A stretch of DNA of 64,000 nucleotides from Euptelea pleiosperma (taxonomy: Eukaryota; Streptophyta; Magnoliopsida; Ranunculales; Eupteleaceae), in contig CM068546.1 of the NCBI GenBank assembly GCA_035048495.1, forward strand, positions 10,156,435-10,220,434, given 5' to 3'. Every line of letters begins with the position of its first letter. The stretch's first letter is position 1. Under the pieces are notes generated by a model. That model worked only from the letters and a program-made list of their open reading frames with translations. It had not been told where the DNA came from and did not search any database. A program made the translations under genes and the position numbers. Shown here in pieces: positions 1 through 11,600 of the stretch.

Positions 1-576
1 CCCACCACTACCCATTGGATTGCCGACAAACGCATCCTTCGTTATGTTAAAGGTACCATCAATGAAGGCTTAATTTTTCAACCTGGTAGCCTCCGTCTTG
101 AAGCCTATTCCGATGCCGATTATGCTGGTTGTCCTACAAATTGCCGTTCCATGGGTGGTTATTGTGTATGCCTTGGATGCAATTTCATATCTTGGAGCTC
201 AAAGAAACAATCAATTGTTTCTCGGTCAAGCACTGAGTCCGAATATCGTCAACTCGCACTCATGGCTGCCGAAATTTCATGACTACGGTAATTACTACGA
301 GACCTCCATATCCATCTCACCACGGCTCTGCTTCTCTGGTGTGACAATGTAGCTCCATTGCCTTAGCATCCCCCCATTTTTCACACTCGCACAAAACATT
401 TGGAGGTTGACTACCATTATGTGCAAGAAAAGGTTGTTCGCAATGAAATTCAGGTTTAGTACATCACCACTTTTGATCAAGTTGCAGATATTTTTACAAA
501 AGACCTCGCTCCAGCCCACTACCAATACTTGAAATCCAAGCTGATGCTCCGATCTCAGCCCCTCAGCTTGCGAGGG
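1..576 (+). mobile_element. Ty1/copia 3' end: decayed RNase H domain
   Basis: The + strand encodes the end of a copia polyprotein, entering the window already inside it. Visible landmarks are a YSDADYAG motif (about 106-132), SWSSKKQ, SRSSTESEYR, LLWCDN, HTRTKHLEVDYH and VADIFTKDLAP, the standard RNase H and tail signatures of copia elements. Stops and frame breaks occur near 280, 355 and 460, so it is a pseudogene copy. A purine-rich tract (GCGAGGG) ends at 576 and directly precedes the LTR. The rest of the element lies outside the window on the left. Confidence 0.88.
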
Positions 577-880
577 TGTGATAAACAAGAGCATGTTGTC
601 ACACAGGATCATTCCCCATAATAGATCCTGTGTTACTACCGTCATCTCCTCTTCAAGATATTCGAGGATATTGTAATCTTTAGGGAATATTTTTGCAGTT
701 TCTATTCTTAAAATCTGAAAATATTTCTGGTTTTCTATTCTTGAAATCTCTTGTTTGTATCTAGTAACAGAGTTGTAAATGATCCCTCAATGAAAGGGTT
801 TACAATTGTATATCTACTCTATATAATGAAAGAAGACATACGAAGCTACTCACGTTTTGAGAGCTTGGGTTTTTCATACT
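577..880 (+). repeat. 3' LTR of the copia element at the left edge
   Basis: The sequence starts TGTGATAAAC directly after the polypurine tract, as expected for an LTR. It contains a TATATAATGAAAG promoter-like stretch near 820-832. The right end is my estimate (a CA in the TTTTTCA near 880), because the partner LTR is outside the window. Confidence 0.55.
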
Positions 881-914
881 CTGTTAAATCATTCATCCCT
901 TCAGTGCGATAAAT

Positions 915-1450
915 AATTCAATCACTCTTTTCAAGCTGACAATATTCCTCAAGCACTTGCAAGCATGGCCTCATTGATCCTAATGATGTCGATTAGTATT
1001 GGGATAGTGGGCAACTTCACACATGACAAACAATGATGGTAACTTCTCTCTACAACCATACCTTGGAACTGACAAGGTAGTTGTTGGTAATGATGAATCC
1101 TTATCTATTTCTCACATTGGTAGTGTTCCCTTACGCACCCGTTCCTCTTCTCTTCCCTTGAAAAATATTCTTCTTGTTCCAAATCTCATAAAAAATTTAG
1201 TACATGTGAGTGAACTCACATGTGACTTGAACTGCAATGTTGAATTTAATCCTTCTGGTTTTTTATTAAGGAATAGACAACATGGAAGATATTGGGAACA
1301 GACATTAGGCGATCATAAATCTTTATGTGCTGAATGTACCAAAGGAGGCTCTCCGTTCTTCCATTAGGAAGTTGAACACAAAAGCAAGCATTGATCAGTG
1401 GCACCAATGGCTTTTTCATCCCTCACAGAAGATAATTTTGGTGAGTCAAT
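915..1450 (+). mobile_element. copia fragment: protease and GAG pre-integrase
   Basis: A second, unrelated copia remnant in the + direction. It reads a linker (ADNIPQALASMASL), a degenerate YWDSG protease active site near 995-1010, then MTNNDGNFSLQPY and VVVGNDESLSISHIG (1023-1110), and a WHQWLFHPS GAG pre-integrase motif near 1400-1420. A frameshift sits just after the protease motif and the fragment stops before integrase. No LTR was recognised. Confidence 0.8.
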
Positions 1451-1717
1451 AAAAGAGAACGATATATTCTCCAGTTTGGTCTAGTTGTCAGTTAGGTAAA
1501 GGTTGAATTAGAACCAATTCAATAGCTTATCAGATCATGATTCTTTGATTCACACCAAAAGTCGCCGGATTGGATCACCAAGGCGACATAATCCTTTGAC
1601 AATCCTACGACAAAGCCTTTTCCGGAGTCCTACTTCACTTCAGGTGGGACCCTCGCCTTTGCAAGACGACACATATCCCTAAAACAGCCCTAACTCACCT
1701 TAATCTGGAGTCAAAAG

Positions 1718-2033
1718 TTGAAGTTTCCCCTCCCAAAATGTCACGTGGAGCACTCTTTTAGGACAACTAACATTATGGATGTTCGGTCTTGTACACCAAA
1801 TATCAGATTGATCAATGATTTCTAGCAATTAGATTTTACCATCCAAAAATTTACCCAAATCTAATGGGTAGAAATCACCTAATTAAAATGGTAAATCCAA
1901 CGGTTAGAAATCACCTATAAGACCGATTTTTATGTTTAGATCCACCAAAAGGTGGATCAAACATCCGAAGGTCAGTAGGCCCGAAAGAGTGCTGCTATAT
2001 ATGTGGCATTTTGGGAGGGCGGGGATTTCAAAT
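1718..2033. mobile_element. MITE with long terminal inverted repeats (family M, copy 1)
   Basis: The two halves are imperfect inverted copies. The left side has CCCTCCCAAAATG, then AGCACTCTTTTAGG, then TGGATGTTCGG. The right side has CATCCGAAGGTCAG, then AAGAGTGCT, then CATTTTGGGAGGG. No coding capacity. At least seven more copies or half-copies occur in the window. The superfamily is uncertain because I could not fix a TSD. Confidence 0.7.
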
Positions 2034-2067
2034 TGATGGATAGCAAACTCGAGCGCCTTTAAATGTC

Positions 2068-2480
2068 AAATGTATGTGTGGTGAGGAAGTGAAAGTCATA
2101 GATTTTCTGTGACTTATCATGTCATAGAAATTGTCTCATTTTTCTGTGACTTAAGAAGACAAAATCTGTGACTTTCACTTCCTCACCACACATACAACAC
2201 GATTTGAAATTTTAACATTTTTATTAAAATCATGTTGTGTTAGATGTCTGTGTGGTGGGGAAGTGAAAGTCACGAATTTTCTGCGACTTCTTTAGTCACA
2301 GAAAATGAACTTTCGAACGGTTCCTAGTTGCACATCCTCTCTTTACATGACACGTACCCAAAAAAAACTATTCCAAACACATGTTAAAAAAGTAAATAGG
2401 GTTACGGAGCTCATGTGTGTGGGCAAGTAAAGTCACAGATTCTCTGTGTTTGTCAAATCATAGAAAATATGCCCGTCCTG
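2068..2480. mobile_element. Hairpin MITE (2068-2194) plus two related partial copies
   Basis: ATGTGTGGTGAGGAAGTGAA (about 2072) pairs with its complement TTCACTTCCTCACCACACAT (about 2170-2190), giving a nearly perfect hairpin of about 125 bp. Related stretches recur at 2248-2300 (GTGTGGTGGGGAAGTGAAAG) and about 2412-2470. The cluster lies 200-600 bp upstream of the start codon of the first host gene, so it may contribute to its promoter region. That regulatory role is inference. Confidence 0.65.
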
Positions 2481-2694
2481 AAGCCTAGGCCCTTAATGTA
2501 ATAGCACTTTTAATGTCAACCGTTGATTCAATTATAGTGATCTGTATCGTTATTCCCAATTCAATATTGCACTGACCGGGGCCACCAAAATCAATATTTT
2601 GCCGCCAAAAATCCATTCCCTCTCTCTCCTTTCCCGCCACCAAAGTGACCTTCTCCCTCTCTCTCTCTCACTCACAAACTAGACAGAGGAAGCC
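2481..2694 (+). promoter_or_regulatory. Upstream region and pyrimidine-rich 5' leader of the first host gene
   Basis: This is the non-repeat stretch before the ATG at 2695. It is rich in CT repeats (CCCTCTCTCTCC near 2620; CTCTCTCTCTCA near 2660), common in plant 5' leaders. I see no clear TATA box, so the transcription start cannot be placed. Confidence 0.4.
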
Positions 2695-5600
2695 ATGGAA
2701 ACAAGGGTTAGCTCAAAGAAGCGAAAGCGGTACTCCGATCCCTTCAGAGGGACCTTCACTCGGAGCAGGTCTGAGATCTTCCTCCACCGAACCAGATCCG
2801 GCCGCGCTCGAGCCGATCCTAGCCCCACACGAAACCAAGACATCGAGATCCGATGCCCAGAGTTGTCTCGGAGAAACCCTTTAGTCTCCAATGAAGAAGA
2901 TTTCGATGACAAAGATGACATCGCTCGCATTTCCATAAAGGATCTTCGGGCGAGGAGGGTTTTCTCTCCCACTTCGATCTCCGATGAAAAGGCCGACATT
3001 AGAGAAGCTGTGGTGGATGATTCAAAGCTCGAATTCGATGTGGGGTTCTGTACGGAGGATCAGAAAAATAGTACAAACACTGAAATTTCATCTGGGGGCG
3101 AAGTTATTAAGACCCAAGAATGGTTTCAGACGACACCCCCAGGTATTGATGTCTTCTGTAAATCGGAGCAGAGTACAGATCGTGTTCTGGAGAATCAATC
3201 GAACGAAAAGATTCCCAGCACCCATTGCTGTGTTGATGAAGGTGTTTTGGGTACTGAAATTGCCAACAACAACAAAAGCATCAACAATCATTCCAACTCC
3301 AGGACTAGAACGGTGAGCCGATAACCATGTTTCAACTTTCAAACATTGATTCTTCTAATCGATTATATGTTTTGTTAATCTCAGTTGTGTGACTGAAATT
3401 AAGGTGAGTACCGAAATCCCCGAAATATAGCTTTCTAAAGCGAAATCCCCCGAAATTCGGTTTTGGACCTCACCGAAATTCAAAACCTTGTGTACAAGTG
3501 ATTCCTGTATGGCGTCTGAATTACAATTTGATTCGCCTATGGTGACTCCATTTTTGGTTTCCTGAGTTCTCTGATATATTCTTTTATGCGGGTAGCAAAA
3601 AAAATTGCATCTTAAGCTGTTTGTTTTTCAATTTGATCTCAGCTAATGCAAGAGAGAAGCGGTAATTTGCGGGGTGTTCTTGTTCCGTGTTCACGGTTGA
3701 AGCTATTTAAAACCCCGAGTTCCTTCAGTTACAGAAGATTGCTGCCATTTCTTATGGATCTCGCGAAAGATGATTCTAGTAACTTCTTATGCCTTTCGCA
3801 TATTACTCTTAATTGATTTCTATCTTTAAAAAAAAAAAAAATTAAAAAGGCAAAACCCCAATTCTCTTCATCAAGCCCAAGTTGAAATTACAAGCTTGGG
3901 ACAGTGAAGTGAAAAATGGGAACAGAAGTACATGAAAAAAAAAACCCGTTTATGAGTATTTTGGGTAGTTTTAAGAATATCAATTCCTTACAGATGCATT
4001 GGAAATTCGCCCATGCCAAAAAGTTGGAAAGCCTGTGGAGGAAAGGCCTCTCCCATCACTGTCGGCTTCTCCCACTCAGAACATAATCTTAGATGGAGCT
4101 AACAGGGGACTTCTCTTTGGGGGTTCAGATGCTCCTCCAACTCCAAAAACAAGAGAAATGACTCCACCTACTAGTTCATCTAACGATGATGGCCCAAATC
4201 TGGAATCTCCTGAACAAACCATTACTGAATTCTCCATTCAAAATCCCCCCGAAACGCCTGTTGTTTCTCCAGTATATGGTCCAACGGTCACAGAACCACC
4301 CAATTCGTATGGTGAAAGTGCATCAAAAGTTCAACAAGCTATGTTGGATAGATCCAGCAATTTGGAGCCAGCCCAAGATGCCATAGTTTCCGTTCATGAC
4401 ACAGATCTACCGGTCAAGTCATCATGTTCTCCTCCCGTCATTGCTGAAGCTCTTCCAGTAAAAGAGGGTACTTTTGATGGCTGTTCTCATTTGTCTATAA
4501 AAGTTGAAGAGGACTGCACAACAGTGGTACCAAAATTGAGTACTGATGCGAAGCCTCTTGAAGCACTAAGCTTGTGTCAAGATTCATCCCACTCTGGAGC
4601 CCTTGTTCCTTTAGAAAAGCCTGTTCATGGTCCTACAAAGGGAATTCTCAAGAGATATCCACGAGGATGTAGAGGGCTCTGCACTTGTCTTAACTGTGCT
4701 TCCTTCCATCTCCATGCTGAAAGGGCGTTTGAGTTCTCAAGAAATCAGATGCAAGATGCTGAAGAAGTGTCTGTGGCGCTGATGAAGGAACTGTCATACC
4801 TACGAAATCTACTGGAGAAATCAGTTGATGGTGCTGAGTGTGATGCTGTTGTTCAAGTCAGTCAGGTAAAATATGACATGGGTCCTGGATACAATTGTCT
4901 GATCCTCTTGAATTAGCTGATTAATTAGTATTGCCATTCTATTGCTGATACTTCTGATTTTCAGCCTGGCTTCATAACTTTCTGAAATGTGATATCAGGG
5001 TTGTTCTATGTTTTTTCGTAGGTATATTTTCTGTATTTTATATATTTTTCTTGATCTTGAAATTTGCTACCCTGGAACTACATAACAATTGGTTTGTCCC
5101 AGATAACTTTTTGTCATGCTGCCAAGAAAGTACACAATAACTGTGTGAAATAGGGAGGGTTTATGCATTGGAGAATTAAGTATTTTCCCAATCCTGATCC
5201 TGTCATTATGCCTAGGACTTCCCTAAAGGCATATGTAGACCACATACGTTGGTACACCAATGATACCTCTCGTAATCTCATTGTACAGGTGCCTTGCTGC
5301 TCCTGTTTGTGTATAATGTACAACGGACTCAGGGAGGTAAGAGAAATCATGATGGGACCATTAATGTCCCAAGGTGTAGGTTGATGGTTATAGAACGTTT
5401 TGGTACCTAAATCATGTCTAGTATTCTGAAGCTCCATCTTTATTTTAACTCTAATGTCTACTTTCCCCTCAAATTGGATCAACTTACATTAACGGTAGTA
5501 GCTAGAAACAAATTGAGGAAGCATGACACTGGTGAGCTCTTATGTGGATTTCATTTATCTTGTGTATTATGTATAGCCACATGTTAGCAGATGATATGTT

Positions 5601-8600
5601 CCCGCGCACTTGTTGTGTTGGCCCGACGACCCGTAGGTATACATAGTTGTTTCACCTTTCCCCAACAGGTCGATCTTTTGGGGTAAATGGATGTTTAATA
5701 TGGTTCACCTAGGTGCTTTTTGTGTATTGGTTTGGGTCTTAACATTTGGTATCAGAGCCTTAAGGCCTGGGAGGTCACGGGTTCAAGTCTCCAGCGGAAT
5801 GTATTCCCGCTGAGGGGTTGTGTTAGCGGATGATATGTTCCCGCGCACGTGTTGTGTTGGCCCGACGACCCGTAGGTATACATAGTTGTTTAACCTTTCC
5901 CCAACAGGTCAATCTTTTGGGGTAAATGGTTGTTTAATACCACATGGTGCCAGGTTGCTTTCATCACTATAGTTCTACTTCCTTTATGGGCCTTGCGCAT
6001 AGTTTTGTTGGTATATAATGTCTGGGTCATTGATTTCCTTGCTGTGGAGCTACAGGTAACAATTTAATAGATGAGCCAGGTCAATTTCAGATCATCATGC
6101 CTTACACTCGTTGCTAATGTATCATCCAAATCTGTGATAGAAAAATGCTTACTAGTTTTCCTAAACTAGCATGCTCTACTTCTACAGGTAATGGCTTTTC
6201 TGTACCAAAGGTACTGGAAATCATAAAGATGGAACATGGAATTGTTTCTTCCCAAAGATTTTGTGATTTTAACTTGAACAACCATCAAATTGACATCTGG
6301 TTGTAATTCTGGTTTTCTGAATGAATATTCTATAGGCTTCTTTTTCCCTGAGCCCTAAAGCGGGGGCTTCAAGAACTTTGCACAAACCTCTTTTTAAGTA
6401 AGATGGTGCTGGAGAGATAACACTAGATGGGCCTCCTGCTGCTTAAAAGTCCAGAAAGCATCTTCTTGCCGTGAAACTTAAGCTCAGCTTTTTTAAATCA
6501 GAAGAAACAAGAGAAACCTTTGACTCAGAGAACTGTTCATTTTCAAATTTCCTATCACCTATCATTCCATAGAACAAGAACTTTTCTGAAGAAGATAAAA
6601 TTTTAAAGCAGCAATCTCTTGAAGAAGTAGAACCATACAGCCAATTTACAGGAAAGAAGTGCCTAAATCTTAAAAGACTGAAACATGGGATGTTGTGGTT
6701 AGATTAAAAGGAAGAACACATTTAGTTCCAAATATGTATCCTACGTCAAGTACATAACCTAGAGCAATGTAGAATGAGATGTAACACATAATAAAGCGAA
6801 TTATGCTTTCCTTACGTGGAGCTACATAGAAATACTTGTTATCCTATGTTTGACACACATCATTGGATGAAATGTAGCATAATTCTCTGTTTGAATTAAA
6901 GACATGCTCATAAGCTAAAGACTTGACTTGTTCAATCAAGGCCTTCTAGGGAATTTGACGTTAATGAAACTGTTGAAATTGAAAGTTTACCCAATATATG
7001 TACACAATGAATATGTTAAAGTAGAAGTGGGATGGGAAAAAATGACCTTATGATACACTTCTATAAATTAAAAAAGAAAATGCCAAGGGGAGCACTTTGA
7101 TGTGTCAATATCCTTTTGTGGCACTTCAAAACCTTATCTCTGCAAGGCTTGCTATGACATGTTGTAAATCAGGCATGTCACTATTTGTACGAGCTGACAA
7201 TATTTCATATTGAAGCTGTAAAGAAAGTTATTATATCAAGAGTCAATAATGGAATCTCCTACGCAAATGAAGAACGTAGACTCTTGCCTTACCTGACTTT
7301 GATTGCCAGCTATGTTGCATAGATATGGACGGGTGTGAGTGTCAGAGTCTGACATGGGTGCCGAGTGTTCGATTCGTCAAACTTTGAAAAATAGGATTTG
7401 GGCATTTGGCAGTATACTTTAAATAATGTGAAACAAAGTAATTTTTTTTTATATAATAATGAGGATCATAGTGGATAATGTGATAGAATAGCTTATGATT
7501 TGTATTTATACTTGTAGATAAGAGAATATATATATATATAATGTTATTTTTGTTGCATTGAAAACTTCAATTGTAAAAGGTAGAACTCATACCTATGGCA
7601 AATGTTAATTAGTATCTTGCAATTAAAGAAAGAGAAAACAAAACAGAATTTGAATGTGTCGCACAAGAATCCGTGTCGTGTCAAACTTTGGCATGAATAC
7701 TTTGTCTATTTAGAAGAATCCATGCAAGATAGATTGCCAGGGATAGATGATTGGAAGTCCTTGTTTGGCATTTGCCTATCATTAGTGATAATCTTGTTAT
7801 TAGACCATTACCTCCTGACGTGGACATACAAGGAAAGAGAATCCTTGCACAACTCAAGCTCATCAAGAAGATATACTCTAGGCAGATCATGAGGATGTAC
7901 AATTACCTTCCAACACAGCTAACTATACAAGGAAACATAACTCTCGTACAGCTCCAACTCCTCAAGAGGATCTACAAGGAAACAGAGATCAAGAGGATCC
8001 ACGATTAAGGAAACCGTGTCCCAATCCCCAAGATTCCCTCCAACGAATCTCTTGACATGAACTAATCAATATCTTGTAAAATCCTCACCTTGTATACACC
8101 ATTACTCAATTATAAATATATGATCTTGGTCAGATCGCTTTGATACCATGTAAAACTATGCAACCCAACTCACTTTTCTTGTTCTCTCGTCAAACTCGTC
8201 AACCTTTGTCATCGCCAACATCTCCAATCTAGTTTCTGTTAAACTAGATCGTAACAACTATCTCATATGGAAATCGCAATTCATTCCGGTGCTCAAGAGC
8301 CATGGACTCATTGGATTTGTCGATGGCACGCACCCTTGCCCAAAGCAATTTACTCATGGTGCTGATGGGAAGACCTCTACTACGATCAGTCCCAAATATG
8401 AAGAATGGCAGCGTCAAGATCAAAGTTTGTTGAGTTGGATAAATGCCACTATCAGAGAGCATTTTGCCATATGTTGTGGGTATATCAACGTCACGATCAG
8501 TATGGGAGACACTTGAACGACGCTTCTCTGCTCTCTCCAGATCACATATCATGCAACTGAAGTCACAACTTCAGTCACTAAAGAAGGGAACAGCACCCAT

Positions 8601-11600
8601 TGCTGAATATCTTCTCAACATCAAACACCTTGCAGACAGATTGGCATCTGTCGGCAAAACAGTTGATGATGCAGATCTCGTATTGATCATGCTAAATGGA
8701 CTTCCTTCAGAATATACTCCCTTCTATACCTCCATTAAGGTACGATCAGAACCAGTAACCTTTGATGAACAAGACAATCTTTTAATATGTGAAGAAATCT
8801 CTGTGCTTGACCAATCTGTCACTCTCTCCACTACGGAATCCACGGCTTTCATCTCCATCCAAAGTCGTGAATCCCTCCCTCAACAATGTGGCTGTGACTA
8901 TGGTCGTTCCAACAGAGGAAGAGGGAGAGGTCGAAGCCACGGAGGACGAGGCAATAACTTCAATCCCTCTTCCTACTCAAATCGACCACCATGCCAAATT
9001 TGCAGCCGAATGGGACACTCTGCGATTGGTTGTCACAACAGCATGAACTACGCATATCAAGGACGGATTCCATCTCAAAAACTTGCGGCCATGATTGCCA
9101 CATAGAGTCCCACCAATGATCAAGTCTGGTACACCGACACGGGAGCCACGAATCATGTTACTGCTGACTTGTCCAACTTATCACTTCGATCAGAATATCA
9201 AGGGAGTGACAAACTATCTATAGACAATGGTCAAGGTTTAGCAATACAAAACATTGGCGATGCCTTTCTTCAAACTCCATCCACAACATGTCCCGTCTAT
9301 CTCATCTTTTACATGTCCCATCTATCTCATCAAACTTAATCTCTGTGAATCAGTTTTCAAGAGATAACAACTGCTTGTTTATCTTTGACTCACATGGCTT
9401 CTGTATTCAGGACAAAACATCGGGGAAGATGCTTTTCCACTGCCGAAATGAGAACAAGTTGTACCCGTTCAAGGTATCTCGCAACCACATCAATAAATCG
9501 CCTCCAGTCGCCCTCCTTGGTGAACGTGTTTCCATCTCACATTGGCATCGTTGCTTGGGTCACCCTTCAAGCTCGTTACTTAATGCCTTATCCACTAATT
9601 TACCTTTCAAAGGGAAACAATCGCCACACCCGTTTTGTCAGTTGGGTAAGAGTCATTGTCTACCATTCTCTCCTTCTCTCACTACTTGTTCTCAACCACT
9701 TGAAATTATTCATTCAGACATTTGGGGACCTGCACCTATTAATTCAATAAGTAGTTTGCGCTATTATGTAGTGTTCGTGGATGACTTTTCCAAGTATTGC
9801 TGGCTATTTCCTTTAAATTCACGTGATCAACTTATGGACGTCTTTGCCAGCTTTAAAAATAAAATGGAAAATCTTCTTAGTTGCACCATCAAAACTCTAC
9901 AGACTGATGGTGCTGGCGAATACACCAGCCAACCATTTCAAAAAAAATTAACTCGCTATGGGATCTCCCATCAGTTGTCCTGTCCTCACACTCCTGAACA
10001 AAACAGGACAGTTGAACGGAAGCATCGTCATATTGTCGAAATTGGGCTTACATTGCTTTCTCAAGCCTCCATGCCTACTTCGTATTGGGTTGTAGCCTTT
10101 CGAACCGTCGTATTTCTTATTAATCGTATGCCCAGTAGTGTTACAAAAATGACATCACCTTGGGAAAAATTGTTTAACAAACCACCGAACTACACCTTTT
10201 TACGAACCTTTGGTTGTGCTTGTTATCCTTGGATACGTCCTTATACTAAGCACAAACTTGAGGCACGATCAGTTCAATGTGTCTTCTTGGGTTATAGTCT
10301 TGATCACAAAGGATATCGTTGCCTTAATCGGTCAACTGGTCGAGTCTATCTCTTACGACATGTGGTTTTTGATGAAGATCACTTCCCCTTTGCGGATACC
10401 TTGGTGGCCACACCTTCCCCTCCTTCGCGGCAAAGTGATCCCTTCACTACCCAAACCCCCCTATCTCTTTGGCTGCCCCCACCATCTTCTCGCACCACCA
10501 CTTTCCTAAATCTCGGGCCTATCACCATCCCTCAACCTACCTCACCACTTACTGACCTCCCCACTCGTCACTCATCACTAGCCCCTACACTTTTGAATTC
10601 CACCTCCCTCTCCTCATCCTCATCTATCCCTATGCATTCTAACCTTGACACTGCTACCACTCCTTGGTAGCAAGATACACGCCCACCTATGGACCGGTCC
10701 CCCGAACCCACCCCCCAACTCCCTCATTCCCCTCAACAATCCTGGCAACTAAACATTCATCCTATGATGACCCGTGCAAAAGATAGCATCTCTAAGAAAC
10801 GTGTTTTGTTAAGCACTCGCTATCCTCCTCCCATGGCTCTTCTCGCTCGATCTGATCACATTGAACCTACTTGTTTCACTCAAGCAGCCTTGAATGGCGG
10901 ATGAATTCATGGCCCTACACAAACAAGGAACTTGGTCCCTCATACCAGCCTCTCAAGCATCAAATATTGTGTGATGTAAGTGGGTCTATGGTATCAAGAC
11001 CCGCTCTGATGGATCTCTTGAACGCTACAAAGCTCTTCTCGTAGCCAAGGGATATCACCAACAGCCTGGCATTAATTATACAAATACTTTTAGCCCTGTT
11101 GCTAAACCAACCACTGTTCGGGTTATCCTCACTCTCGCAGTTCAGTTTGGATGGCCACTGAGGCAACTAGACGTTCACAATGCCTTCCTCCATGGAACTC
11201 TATGTGAAAAGGTTTACATGCAACAACCTCCCAGGTTTATTGATCCACAACTGCCCCATCATGTGTGCCGCTTACACAAGTCCATTTATGGACTCAAACA
11301 ATCCCCACGCACCTTGTCCAAAAGCTTCACTGGCTATCTACTAGAATTGGGTTTCATTGGCTGAGATGCTGATCCTTCTCTCTTCATTCACAAGACCGGA
11401 TCTCACATCACTATTCTCTTGATATATGTTAACGACATCATCATCACAGGCAGCGATGTTTCATCTCTTAAATCTCTTGCTTCATCACTTAGCCACATGT
11501 TTGCCATGAAAGACCTAGGCACGCTCCACTATTTCCTTGGCCTAGAGGTCCATAGAGATGGAACTAGCATTTCTCTCTCAAAGTAAATATGCCACTGAAC

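Noticed and set aside
2679..2999. Minus-strand ORF opposite exon 1
   Set aside because: It mirrors the coding exon and has no homology signature.
9288..10670. A 460-aa host protein
   Set aside because: It is copia integrase with pre-integrase motif, inside an element with LTRs and TSD.
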